Below are positions 1-9,058 of a stretch of DNA of 64,000 bases, piece by piece. Position numbers and translations under genes: made by a program. This DNA comes from JALORV01 sp963703945. GTDB lineage: Bacteria; Pseudomonadota; Gammaproteobacteria; Burkholderiales; Burkholderiaceae_F. The number at the start of each line of letters is the position of its first letter. Position 1 is the first letter of the stretch. The DNA lies in the NCBI GenBank assembly GCA_963703945.1, contig CAVPGM010000012.1:174606-238605 (forward strand), given 5' to 3'. Under the pieces are notes generated by a model. That model did not search any database and was not told where the DNA came from. It was given only the letters and a program-made list of their open reading frames with translations.

Positions 1-518
1 ATCGCGCCCTCGATACGCAACGGTCCATTGGGTTGCGGAAACACGGTGATCGAACCGGATGGCTCGGCCTCGACCGAAGCCGGTACGTTGGCGCATCCGC
101 CGCCGTCGGCGAAACCGACCCGCGCATGGCTGCCGTCGCAGAACGGCTTGTTGGCCGACGCGCCGCAGCGGCACAACGCAACTCGCGTGTATTCGACGAG
201 CGTCGCATGTTCGCCACTCGGAATGCGGACCCGCGCGCGCAGATAGATCGGTCCCTTCGGCTGGACCGAGGCCAGGTTGCGATCGGGCGGCAGTTCGAGC
301 GAGCGGCCGTCGTTCGCACTCAGCGTCAGCGCGCCGGTCGGGCAGCGCGCGATCACGTCGATCAAGTGTGCGACCGAGGCGCCATCGGGTCGGATCCACG
401 GCCGGGCGTCGCGGTCGAACACCTGAGGCGCTCCGCGTGTGCACTCGCCGGCATGGATGCATCGACTCGAGTCGTAGCGGATCGTGACGTCCTTGCCGAC
501 GTAGTCACGGACGCTCAT
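1..518 (-). CDS. CDGSH-type iron-sulfur protein, partial (3' end beyond window)
   Basis: Reading the minus strand from the ATG at 518 gives 172 codons with no stop before the window edge. The N-terminal part is a divergent 4Fe-4S mono-cluster domain (YjdI/Fer4_19 type) with Cys20, Cys26 and Cys59. It is followed by a CDGSH zinc-finger-like domain with CRC at 116-118 and CDGSH at 127-131, the C-C-C-H set that binds a 2Fe-2S cluster in this family. The start overlaps the stop of gabD by one base (TGATG), so the two are probably translationally coupled. The family carries electrons or iron-sulfur clusters; the partner is unknown. Confidence 0.85.
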   Translation of the reverse strand, partial: MSVRDYVGKDVTIRYDSSRCIHAGECTRGAPQVFDRDARPWIRPDGASVAHLIDVIARCPTGALTLSANDGRSLELPPDRNLASVQPKGPIYLRARVRIPSGEHATLVEYTRVALCRCGASANKPFCDGSHARVGFADGGGCANVPASVEAEPSGSITVFPQPNGPLRIEGA

Positions 519-1999
519 CAGACCCCGCCGATGCAGACGTATTTCAGCACCAGGTACTCGTCGATGCCGTACTTCGATCCTTCGCGCCCGATCCCCGACT
601 GCTTGACGCCGCCGAACGGCGCCACCTCGTTCGACATCAACCCCGTGTTGACGCCGACCATGCCGCTTTCGAGTGCCTCGGCGACCCGCAGCACGCGGGC
701 GATGTCGCGCGAATAGAAGTAGGCGGCAAGTCCGAACTCGGTCGAATTCGCGGCCGCCACCGCCGCCTCTTCGGTGTCGAACCGGAACACCGGGGCCACC
801 GGGCCGAACGTCTCCTCGCGAGCGACGAGCATCTCGCGCGTGACGTCAGCCAGCACGGTCGGCTCGAAGAACGTTCCGCCGAGATCATGCGGGTGTCCGC
901 CGGTCACCACGCGCGCACCCTTGGAACGCGCGTCGGCGATGTGCGCTTTCACCTTGGCCAGCGCATTGCCATCGATCAGCGGGCCCTGCTGCACGCCTGC
1001 GTCGAAGCCGGAACCCACCTTGAGAGCTGCCGCGCGCGCTGCCAGCCGTTCCACGAACGCATCGTAGATGCCCGACTGCGCAAAGAAGCGATTGGTGCAG
1101 ACGCAGGTCTGGCCCGAGTTGCGGTACTTCGATGCCAGCGCCCCGTCGACGGCCGCATCGAGGTCGGCATCGTCGAACACGATGAACGGGGCGTTGCCGC
1201 CGAGTTCCAGCGACAGCTTCTTCAGCGTGGGCGCGCTTTGCTGCATCAGGATTCGCCCGACCGCAGTCGACCCGGTGAACGACAGCTTGCGGACGACCGG
1301 CGATTCACAGAGTGCCTTCCCTACAGTGATCGAACGCAGCTCATCGGCCGGCACCACGTTGAACACGCCGGGCGGAAAGCCGGCGCGCGTAGCCAGCTCG
1401 GCCAGCGCCAGTGCCGAAAGTGGCGTCTGCTCGGCGGGCTTCACCACCACAGTGCAGCCGGCCGCGAGCGCCGGCGCCACCTTGCGGGTGATCATCGCGT
1501 TCGGGAAATTCCACGGCGTGATCGCGGCGGACACGCCGATCGGCTCCTTGAACACCAGCAGGCGCTTGTCGGCGGCCACGGTCGGGATGGTGTCGCCGTA
1601 GACGCGCTTGGCCTCCTCGGCGAACCATTCGATGAACGCCGCCCCGTAGGCGATCTCGCCGCGGCTTTCGGCCAGCGGCTTGCCCTGCTCGGCGGTCATC
1701 AGCTTCGCGAGGTCCTCCTGGTTCGCCATGACCAGTTCGAACCAGCGTCGGAGGATCGCCGCGCGCTCCTTGGCGAGCAGCCGGCGCCACGCGGGCCATG
1801 CCCGCTCCGCGGCTTCGATGGCTGCGCCCGCCTCCGCGGAGTCGCAGTTCGCGACCTGTGCGATCGTCAGGCCGTCGGCCGGATTGGTCACGGCGAACTG
1901 CGCGCCGTCAGCCGCCGCGCGCCAGTCGCCGTTGATGTAGGCCTGCGTTTTCAGCAGGGAGCCGTCGGCGAACGACGGCATACCGACTTTCTGCAGCAT
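518..1999 (-). CDS. gabD: NAD(P)-dependent succinate-semialdehyde dehydrogenase
   Basis: A 493-residue aldehyde dehydrogenase of normal family length. It has the nucleotide-binding stretch PWNFPNAMITRK, the FTGS loop, the general-base motif ELGGNAPF, and the catalytic cysteine in GQTCVCTNR, where the C-V-C pair is typical of the GabD branch. It oxidises succinic semialdehyde to succinate (4-aminobutyrate degradation). The start at 1999 is chosen because GGGAGAT lies about 7 bases upstream; longer in-frame starts up to 2164 would run into the divergent oxygenase gene. The CDGSH gene follows with a one-base overlap. Confidence 0.9.
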   Translation of the reverse strand: MLQKVGMPSFADGSLLKTQAYINGDWRAAADGAQFAVTNPADGLTIAQVANCDSAEAGAAIEAAERAWPAWRRLLAKERAAILRRWFELVMANQEDLAKLMTAEQGKPLAESRGEIAYGAAFIEWFAEEAKRVYGDTIPTVAADKRLLVFKEPIGVSAAITPWNFPNAMITRKVAPALAAGCTVVVKPAEQTPLSALALAELATRAGFPPGVFNVVPADELRSITVGKALCESPVVRKLSFTGSTAVGRILMQQSAPTLKKLSLELGGNAPFIVFDDADLDAAVDGALASKYRNSGQTCVCTNRFFAQSGIYDAFVERLAARAAALKVGSGFDAGVQQGPLIDGNALAKVKAHIADARSKGARVVTGGHPHDLGGTFFEPTVLADVTREMLVAREETFGPVAPVFRFDTEEAAVAAANSTEFGLAAYFYSRDIARVLRVAEALESGMVGVNTGLMSNEVAPFGGVKQSGIGREGSKYGIDEYLVLKYVCIGGV

Positions 2000-2096
2000 C
2001 GCGATCTCCCGCATTCCGGACATCAAGAATACTGCGAAGCGCCGGCCCGAAGTCGTCCCGCTACACTCCGAAGGCCTCATAAGTCCGCGCCGAGAC

Positions 2097-3014
2097 ATGA
2101 AGTTCGAAAGCCTTGCTCCCGACCTGCAGACATGGTTTCGCGACATGGTTCGTCGCGGCAGCACTCGCGACGCGATGGAAAAGGCCCTGACGTCGGCGGG
2201 CTACCAGGAGCGCTACGCGCTCGATGCCGTCGCTGCGGCCCTGTTGGCGCTGCCATCGGCCCCGCCGCCAGCCCAGCCAGCGCCCCAGGCAGCGGCGCGG
2301 GCGCCGGCCGAGGTGGCCACTGCGGTAGCCGCCGGCGAGGGTCAGACGCTCACCCAGCAGCTGATCGAGATGCCGAACACGATCTCGACGGCCGATCGCG
2401 AGATACAGATGCTGTTCGCGTTGACCGCGCCGCGCGTGGTTCTTTTCGGCAACCTGCTGTCAGTCGAGGAATGCGAACAGATGGTCGAACTGTCGCGCGG
2501 CAAGCTCGAGCGATCGAGCGTCGTCAATAACGAGACCGGCAGCTACGATGTCCATCCGCATCGCACGAGCTATGGCACCTATTTCAACCGTGGCGAGAAT
2601 GAGCTGATCCGCCGGCTCGAGCAGCGCATCGCCGAGCTCGTCCAGTTTCCGATCGAAAACGGCGAGCCGATCCAGATCCTGCACTACGAGCCAGGCGGCG
2701 AATACCGGCCGCATCACGATTACTTCGATCCCAAGCAGGCGGGCAACGAGCAGGTATTGAAGCAGGGCGGGCAGCGGATCGCGACACTGATCATGTACCT
2801 GAACGATGTCGAGGCGGGAGGTTCGACCGTGTTTCCCGAGGTGGGTCTCGACGTCCTGCCCCGGCGTGGCAACGCCGTGTACTTCGCTTACTGCTCCGAG
2901 ACGGGCGCGCTCGACGCGCGGTCGCTGCACGGCGGCAGTCCGGTCGGTACCGGCGAGAAGTGGATTGCGACCAAGTGGTTCCGCGAGCAGCCCTACAGCG
3001 GCAGTGGCGCGTGA
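2097..3014 (+). CDS. 2OG-Fe(II) oxygenase, prolyl 4-hydroxylase-like
   Basis: A 305-residue protein. The first 100 residues are variable and Ala/Pro-rich (about 50-80). The C-terminal half is a P4Hc double-stranded beta-helix: iron ligands H206 and D208 in YRPHHDYF, distal H278 in SLHGG, and K288 as the probable 2-oxoglutarate anchor. Bacterial relatives hydroxylate proline in proteins or peptides, but no substrate can be read from the context. It is divergent from gabD with about 97 bases between the starts, and the carbonic anhydrase gene follows 10 bases after its stop. Confidence 0.85.
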   Translation: MKFESLAPDLQTWFRDMVRRGSTRDAMEKALTSAGYQERYALDAVAAALLALPSAPPPAQPAPQAAARAPAEVATAVAAGEGQTLTQQLIEMPNTISTADREIQMLFALTAPRVVLFGNLLSVEECEQMVELSRGKLERSSVVNNETGSYDVHPHRTSYGTYFNRGENELIRRLEQRIAELVQFPIENGEPIQILHYEPGGEYRPHHDYFDPKQAGNEQVLKQGGQRIATLIMYLNDVEAGGSTVFPEVGLDVLPRRGNAVYFAYCSETGALDARSLHGGSPVGTGEKWIATKWFREQPYSGSGA

Positions 3015-3024
3015 AGCTCGTGCC

Positions 3025-3666
3025 ATGCCGCCGCTCTCCCATCTCTTCGAAAACAACCGCACCTGGTCCGAGCGAATCCGCCGTCTCGATCCGGAATTCT
3101 TCCCTAGGCTTTCGCGCCAACAGCGACCGCGCTATTTGTGGATTGGCTGCGCAGACAGCCGGGTGCCAGCCAACGAAATCGTGGGGCTTCTTCCCGGCGA
3201 ACTGTTCGTCCATCGCAATATCGCCAACCTCGTCGTTCACAGCGACCTGAACTGCCTGTCGGTCATGCAGTTTGCTGTCGACGTGCTACAGATCGAGCAC
3301 ATCATTGTCTGCGGCCATTACGGTTGCTCCGGTGTTGCCGCGGCCTTTGCGAACCAGCGCGTGGGCCTTGCGGACAACTGGCTCCGCCATGTCCAGGACG
3401 TGCATGCGAAACATGACGCCGGAGTCCTCGCGATGCCCGACCTGCCACGCCGCATCGACCGATTGTGCGAGCTCAACGTGATCGAGCAGGTGGCGAACGT
3501 CTGCCAGACCACGATCGTGTGCGACGCGTGGGAGCGCGGGCAGGATCTTGCCGTGCATGGCTGGGTTTACGGCCTTAAGGACGGTCTCGTCCGCGACCTC
3601 GGCACGACGGTTAGCAAGCCGGCGGATGCCCGCGCCGCCTATGAAGCAGCGCTGGCCTCGCTCTAA
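3025..3666 (+). CDS. can: Beta-class carbonic anhydrase
   Basis: A 213-residue protein with the complete beta-carbonic anhydrase zinc site: C42 and D44 with R46 in CADSRVPA, and H98 and C101 in HYGCSG. It interconverts CO2 and bicarbonate in the cytoplasm. The ATG at 3025 is the first methionine after the oxygenase stop and gives the usual N-terminus. No strong ribosome-binding site is visible, so coupling to the upstream gene is possible. Length and motifs are normal. Confidence 0.9.
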   Translation: MPPLSHLFENNRTWSERIRRLDPEFFPRLSRQQRPRYLWIGCADSRVPANEIVGLLPGELFVHRNIANLVVHSDLNCLSVMQFAVDVLQIEHIIVCGHYGCSGVAAAFANQRVGLADNWLRHVQDVHAKHDAGVLAMPDLPRRIDRLCELNVIEQVANVCQTTIVCDAWERGQDLAVHGWVYGLKDGLVRDLGTTVSKPADARAAYEAALASL

Positions 3667-3817
3667 GGCGCTCGTGATCCAGTGGTGAAATCGTTTGACA
3701 CGGCCGGTTGTGCGCCGACCAACCGCCACTCATGCGAGCAAACTGACCCGCGGCGGAGTATGTATCTGGGTAAGTGCGTCCTCTCTGCCCTGAGGAAGCC
3801 TTGATTTGATGGAAAGT

Positions 3818-3893
3818 TGGTGGGTCGTGAAGGATTCGAACCTTCGACCTACGGATTAAGAGTCCGCTGCTCTACCAACTGAGCTAACGACCC
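3818..3893 (-). tRNA. tRNA-Lys (anticodon CTT)
   Basis: The minus strand folds as a full cloverleaf. Acceptor arms are GGGTCGT and ACGACCC, the D-arm is GCTCAGTTGGTAGAGC, the anticodon loop carries CTT, and the T-arm holds GGTTCGAATCC. The 3' CCA is encoded. It lies 51 bases downstream of a second tRNA-Lys gene in the same direction, so the two are probably co-transcribed. Confidence 0.95.
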
Positions 3894-3944
3894 GCTTTCC
3901 TGCTCTCTTGCCTGCTCGAAACATTGCGACCTGCCGGAAATCGC

Positions 3945-4020
3945 TGGTGGGTCGTGCAAGATTCGAACTTGCGACCAACGGATTAAAAGTCCGCTGCTCT
4001 ACCGACTGAGCTAACGACCC
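3945..4020 (-). tRNA. tRNA-Lys (anticodon TTT)
   Basis: The cloverleaf on the minus strand has the same acceptor stem as its neighbour, anticodon TTT, T-loop GTTCGAATC and an encoded CCA. It differs from the CTT gene in the anticodon, the variable region and the T-stem. Together the pair decodes both lysine codons. Confidence 0.95.
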
Positions 4021-4227
4021 GAGCCTCCTACCGCCGGTTCCTGCGTTTCCTGCGGGATCCTGCGGGCTACAAGAAAAGATCCCGCGGGACGTCTCGGGAC
4101 TGCAGTTCGGGCGGTCGTCGCCGCTAGTCGTCGCCGATTACCGAATCGCATCGAGAGCCCGAAATTATGCCGATCGCGGGATCGCGGGTCAAACCGCGCA
4201 CCGCATCGATGCAGTGCGCGCCGGCGG

Positions 4228-5799
4228 TCAGCCGGACAGATCGACCGTCGGCAAGCGGGCATCGAACGATTCGAACTCCACCGTGATGCGAGTTCCCGGC
4301 CACGCGGGGTCCGTGCTTTCCGGATTGTGGCTGACCCGGACGAGCGCATCGTGCTGTTCGGCGATCTCGCGCACGATGGCAAGGCCCAGTCCGCTGCCGT
4401 CCACGTTGGTGCCGAGAATCCGATAGAAGCGGTCGAACACGCGCTGGCGCTCGCCTTCCGGAATGCCTGGCCCGGTGTCCTCCACTTCGATGAAGACCGA
4501 GGTCTCGCTTCGCACGATCCGCACGGTGACACTGCCGCCGCCCGGTGTATAGCGCAATGCGTTGTCGAGTAGATTCTTCAGCAGTTCGCGCACCAGCATG
4601 GGTGCCGCAATGACGCGTGCAGGCCGGTCCGGGCCCTCGAAGCCGAGATCGACGCCGCGCGCGATGGCATCGGGCACCGCTTCGCGTACGACATCGCGAG
4701 CCAGCGGCACCAGGTCGCTGGCGGCGAATCCGCTCGGATCGCTGGCCTGGTATTCGGCACGCGCCAACGCGAGCAGCTGGTTGATCAGGTGTGTCGCGCG
4801 TTCGGTCGACGTCGCGATGTAGCGCAGCGTCCGCTTCAGCTCGTGCGGATCGGTCTCGCGCAGCGCGAGTTCCGCCTGCGTGCGCAGCCCGGCGAGCGGC
4901 GTCTTCATCTGGTGGGCCGCATCGGCCAGGAAGCGCCGCTGCATGTCCATGGTCAGCGAAAGCCGCGACAGCAGGTCGTTGAACGAACTCACCAGCGGAG
5001 CGATTTCCTCCGGCGCGCCGCGCGCGTCGATCGGCGACAGGTCGTCGGGCTGGCGCTTGCGGATGCGCGCCTGCAGGTCGGCCAGCGGAGCAAGCCCGCG
5101 CGTCAGGCCGAACCAGACCAGCACCACCGCGATCGGCAGGACGATGAATTGCGGGATGATGACGCCGCGGATGATCTCGTTGGCGAGCTGCGACCGCTTT
5201 TCCAGGGTTTCGGCAACCTGCACCAGTGCGTATTCACGACGTCCGTCGCGGTTGAACTCGACCCACGTGTAAGCGACACGGATTTCGGTGCCGCGCAGAT
5301 GATCGGACCGGAACTGGACGGTGCGCGCGACCGGCTGCACCTCTTCGGGGGGCAGCGGCAGGTCGTTGTCGCCGGCGATGAGCTCGCCTCGCAGGCCGAG
5401 CACCATGTAGTAGACACTGTCGGTGGCGTCCGCGTGCAGCATTTCGCGCGCACTCATCGGCAGCTGCAGCACGACACTGCCGCGTGACTCCCGCACATGA
5501 TTGGCGAGTGCGCCGACCGAATCGGCCAGGCTGCGGTCGAACGGTGCATTGGCGATGGTCTGCGCGACGATATAGGTGATCGTCACGCTCATCGGCCACA
5601 GCAGCAGCAGCGGTGCGAGCATCCAGTCGAGGATTTCGCCGAACAGCGAGCGCTGTTCAAACCGCAGGCGCAGCGGGTTGACCAGGCGTCCCGTGCCGTC
5701 GTCGGCAGCGGGGGGCGTCGGCGCTGGTGCATCGGCCGCATCGCGACGACGCGGCCACGGCACTTGCAGACGGCGCTTCGGTCGGCCTTCGTCAGGCAT
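4228..5799 (-). CDS. Sensor histidine kinase, TctE-like
   Basis: A 523-residue membrane kinase. Segments at about 58-78 and 214-231 span the membrane and flank a periplasmic sensor of the two-component sensor kinase N-terminal type (2CSK_N, as in TctE). The cytoplasmic part has the H-box with H296 (DAAHQMKTPL), the N-box LLDNALRYTP, the G1 box DTGPGIPE and the G2 box GSGLGLAIV. The ATG at 5799 lies 23 bases after the stop of the response regulator, so the pair is an operon. TctE relatives often respond to carboxylates; the signal here is unknown. Confidence 0.88.
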   Translation of the reverse strand: MPDEGRPKRRLQVPWPRRRDAADAPAPTPPAADDGTGRLVNPLRLRFEQRSLFGEILDWMLAPLLLLWPMSVTITYIVAQTIANAPFDRSLADSVGALANHVRESRGSVVLQLPMSAREMLHADATDSVYYMVLGLRGELIAGDNDLPLPPEEVQPVARTVQFRSDHLRGTEIRVAYTWVEFNRDGRREYALVQVAETLEKRSQLANEIIRGVIIPQFIVLPIAVVLVWFGLTRGLAPLADLQARIRKRQPDDLSPIDARGAPEEIAPLVSSFNDLLSRLSLTMDMQRRFLADAAHQMKTPLAGLRTQAELALRETDPHELKRTLRYIATSTERATHLINQLLALARAEYQASDPSGFAASDLVPLARDVVREAVPDAIARGVDLGFEGPDRPARVIAAPMLVRELLKNLLDNALRYTPGGGSVTVRIVRSETSVFIEVEDTGPGIPEGERQRVFDRFYRILGTNVDGSGLGLAIVREIAEQHDALVRVSHNPESTDPAWPGTRITVEFESFDARLPTVDLSG

Positions 5800-5822
5800 G
5801 GACCGGCCTGTTCCGCACGCGA

Positions 5823-6524
5823 TCAGCTGACGCCGGTGGCGACATCCGAGGCCGGATCGGCAATTCGTTCGAGGTAGTAGCCCAGCCCCCGGACCGTGAC
5901 GATGCGCACAGCATCGGCTTCGATCTTCTTGCGCAGCCGATGAACGTAGACCTCGATGGCGTTGTTGCTGACCTCCTCGCCCCAGCTGCACAGGTGATCG
6001 ACCAGCTGTTCCTTGCTGACCAGACGCCCCGGCCGCTGCAACAGGATCTCCAGGAGGCTCAATTCGCGGGCGGAAAGCTCGAGCATCTGGTCGTTCAGGT
6101 AGGCGACATGCCCCACCTGGTCGAACGTCAGCGGTCCGTGCTTGAGCAACGTCTGCGCGCCGCCGGCGGCCCGCCGCGTCAGTGCCCGCACGCGCGCTTC
6201 AAGTTCCGATAGCGCGAACGGCTTGGCCATGTAGTCGTCGGCGCCGAGATCCAGTCCCTTGACGCGCTGCTCGACGCTGTCGCCTGCGGTCAGGATCAGC
6301 ACCGGCACTGTGCTGTTGCGCGCCCGCAGGCGCTTGAGCACGTCGAGCCCCGAAAGGCCGGGCAGTCCGATGTCCAGGATCAGCAAGTCGAACGGCTGGG
6401 CGGTCAGTGCGCTGTCGGCTTTCTGCCCGCATTGAACGACATCGACGGCATAGCCGCCGGCCCGCAGCGAACGGGACAGGCCGTCCGCAAGTACCGCGTC
6501 GTCTTCGGCGATCAGTATTCGCAT
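5823..6524 (-). CDS. OmpR-family response regulator, TctD/QseB-like
   Basis: A 233-residue regulator. The receiver domain has the acidic pair EDD at 7-9, phosphoacceptor D51 in ILDIGLPG and the conserved lysine in MAKPFA. The C-terminal winged helix includes NAIEVYVHRLRKKI and TVRGLGYYL. It is the first gene of the two-component operon and is divergent from recA across about 205 bases. ATG 6524 is used because the receiver domain begins there. Confidence 0.92.
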   Translation of the reverse strand: MRILIAEDDAVLADGLSRSLRAGGYAVDVVQCGQKADSALTAQPFDLLILDIGLPGLSGLDVLKRLRARNSTVPVLILTAGDSVEQRVKGLDLGADDYMAKPFALSELEARVRALTRRAAGGAQTLLKHGPLTFDQVGHVAYLNDQMLELSARELSLLEILLQRPGRLVSKEQLVDHLCSWGEEVSNNAIEVYVHRLRKKIEADAVRIVTVRGLGYYLERIADPASDVATGVS

Positions 6525-6638
6525 GGGTGGCGGGTATGCTCGGCCCGAGGTCGGGGGTGCGCGCCGCAGTCTAGGGCGCGGCCGAGGGGCGCGGCAAGGC
6601 GCAGGCTTCGACAAAGACGTGTCCCACGACCGGCACGG

Positions 6639-6668
6639 TTGACAACCGCTACTGGAAGTATTTACAGT
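6639..6668 (+). promoter_or_regulatory. Putative sigma-70 promoter of recA
   Basis: A perfect -35 box TTGACA at 6639-6644 is followed after 18 bases by TACAGT (6663-6668) as a plausible -10 box. The -10 lies inside the first LexA-type box, the usual layout for SOS repression of recA. Confidence 0.6.
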
Positions 6669-6691
6669 GGATGAACTGTAATTATTTTCAG
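6652..6691 (+). promoter_or_regulatory. Two tandem LexA (SOS) boxes upstream of recA
   Basis: Box 1 at 6652-6667 reads CTGGAAGTATTTACAG and box 2 at 6676-6691 reads CTGTAATTATTTTCAG. Both have the CTG-N10-CAG form and match the LexA consensus at 12 of 16 positions. Their centres are 24 bases apart, close to two helical turns plus a few bases. Both lie between the -35 box and the recA start. Confidence 0.75.
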
Positions 6692-6729
6692 TGCCTCGGA
6701 TTTTCCGGGGCCGGCGAGCGGAGGCGGCG

Positions 6730-7779
6730 ATGGACGACGGAAGGAGTGCGGTGGTGACGGACAGCAAGGAGCGGCAGAAGGCCCTCGCCGCGGCTTTGGC
6801 CCAGATTGAAAAGCAGTTCGGCAAGGGCTCCATCATGAGGATGGCCGACGGCGAGGTGGCCGAGGACATCCAGGTCGTTTCGACCGGTTCGCTCGGGCTT
6901 GACATCGCGCTCGGCGTGGGCGGCTTGCCGCGCGGTCGCGTGGTGGAGATCTACGGCCCGGAGTCGTCGGGCAAGACGACGCTGACCCTTCAGGTCATCG
7001 CGGAGATGCAGAAGATCGGCGGCACCTGCGCCTTCATCGATGCCGAACACGCGCTCGACGTGCAGTACGCGCAGAAGCTGGGAATCAACCTGCAGGAACT
7101 GCTGATCTCCCAGCCGGATACCGGCGAGCAGGCACTCGAGATCGCCGATGCGCTGGTTCGCTCGGGCTCGGTGGATCTGATCGTCATCGATTCCGTTGCC
7201 GCACTGACGCCCAAGGCCGAGATCGAGGGCGAAATGGGCGATTCGCTGCCGGGCCTGCAGGCGAGACTGATGTCGCAGGCGCTGCGCAAGCTGACCGGCA
7301 CCATCAACCGCACCAATTGCCTGGTGATTTTCATCAACCAGATCCGCATGAAGATCGGCGTGATGTTCGGCAATCCCGAGACCACAACCGGTGGCAACGC
7401 GCTGAAGTTCTACGCGTCGGTCAGGCTCGACATCCGACGCATCGGTTCGATCAAGAAGGGCGACGAGGTGATCGGGTCGGAGACGAAAGTCAAGGTCGTC
7501 AAGAACAAGATCGCTCCGCCGTTCAAGCAGGCCGGGTTTGACATCCTCTACGGCGAGGGAATTTCGCGCGAAGGCGAGATCGTGGATCTCGGTTCCGAAC
7601 TCAACATCGTCGAGAAATCCGGCGCCTGGTACAGCTACAACGGCGACCGCATCGGGCAGGGCAAGGACAACGCGCGCGAGTACCTGCGCGCGAACCCGGC
7701 GATCGCCCTCGAAATCGAAAACAAGATACGCACGGCGAAGGGCGTCGGCACTCGCGGGCCGGACAGCGCCGCGGGCTGA
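6730..7779 (+). CDS. recA: Recombinase RecA
   Basis: A 349-residue RecA with Walker A GPESSGKTT, the core helix ALAQIEKQFGKGS and the conserved NQIRMKIGVMFG segment. It forms filaments on single-stranded DNA for strand exchange and triggers LexA self-cleavage. ATG 6730 (GGAGG 5 bases upstream) gives an MDDG start like other betaproteobacterial RecA proteins. A GTG at 6754 behind GGAAGGAG is a real alternative and would match E. coli in length. recX follows after 7 bases. Confidence 0.97.
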   Translation: MDDGRSAVVTDSKERQKALAAALAQIEKQFGKGSIMRMADGEVAEDIQVVSTGSLGLDIALGVGGLPRGRVVEIYGPESSGKTTLTLQVIAEMQKIGGTCAFIDAEHALDVQYAQKLGINLQELLISQPDTGEQALEIADALVRSGSVDLIVIDSVAALTPKAEIEGEMGDSLPGLQARLMSQALRKLTGTINRTNCLVIFINQIRMKIGVMFGNPETTTGGNALKFYASVRLDIRRIGSIKKGDEVIGSETKVKVVKNKIAPPFKQAGFDILYGEGISREGEIVDLGSELNIVEKSGAWYSYNGDRIGQGKDNAREYLRANPAIALEIENKIRTAKGVGTRGPDSAAG

Positions 7780-7786
7780 CAGGCAA

Positions 7787-8269
7787 ATGGCGGCGACGGC
7801 CCGCAGCGACCGTCCGACGAGCCTGCTGAAGCGTGCCGTCGCCCTCCTTGCGCGTCGCGAGCACAGTCGGGCAGAGCTTTCCGCCAAGTTGCTGCGCCGG
7901 CTCGACGAGGGTCAGGACGCCGCCGATATCGAGCGCGTTCTCGATGAACTGCAACGTCGTGGCCTCCTCTCCGAGGAGCGGTATGCCGCCTCGGTAGTTC
8001 GCAGCCGGTCTGCTCGCTACGGCAATGCGCGGCTGAAACAGGAGCTCAAGGCACGTGGCGTAGCAGACGCCGCGGCCGCCGCGGCGCTGACCAGCGCTTC
8101 GACCTCCGAATTCGAGCGCGCGAGGGCAGTCTGGGCGCGGCGCTTCGGGACCTTGCCGGCCACGCTTGCCGAGCGTGCCCGCCAGGTCCGCTTCCTGCAA
8201 TCCCGGGGCTTCGACTCCGCGGTCATACGGCGCATCCTCAACGGCCTCCCGAACGACGAGGCGATCTAG
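7787..8269 (+). CDS. recX: Regulatory protein RecX
   Basis: A 160-residue helical, Arg/Ala-rich protein with the RecX signature LLARREHSRAEL near the N-terminus and the repeated three-helix pattern (ELQRRGLLSEERYA, RYGNARLKQELKARG). RecX binds RecA filaments and limits their activity. Start ATG 7787 is 7 bases after the recA stop, so the two share the SOS promoter. Confidence 0.9.
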   Translation: MAATARSDRPTSLLKRAVALLARREHSRAELSAKLLRRLDEGQDAADIERVLDELQRRGLLSEERYAASVVRSRSARYGNARLKQELKARGVADAAAAAALTSASTSEFERARAVWARRFGTLPATLAERARQVRFLQSRGFDSAVIRRILNGLPNDEAI

Positions 8270-8347
8270 CGAGGGAGGCATTGCGCTTCGGCGCCCAGAT
8301 CCGTCGCGCTCGATGGCGCCGAGATCGCTGTGCTAAATTTCTTCGTC

Positions 8348-8388
8348 GGGCCGCACCCAGGCATATCCTCGGCGGCCCGTTCCTTTTT
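8348..8388 (+). terminator. Possible intrinsic terminator after recAX
   Basis: A 7-bp stem (GGGCCGC with GCGGCCC) and an 18-base loop are followed by a T-rich stretch (TTCCTTTTT). It ends only about 8 bases before the next start codon. The long loop makes it a moderate candidate. Confidence 0.4.
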
Positions 8389-8395
8389 GTCGCCG

Positions 8396-9054
<659 letters not shown>

Positions 9055-9058
<4 letters not shown>

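Noticed and set aside
3705..3725. Hairpin CGGTTG/CAACCG considered as a terminator of the carbonic anhydrase gene or the tRNA operon
   Set aside because: The stem is only 6 bp and there is no T-run on either strand.
4052..4085. Inverted repeat GCGGGATC/GATCCCGC after the histidine kinase gene
   Set aside because: The loop is 18 bases and no T-run follows in either direction; it may be chance.
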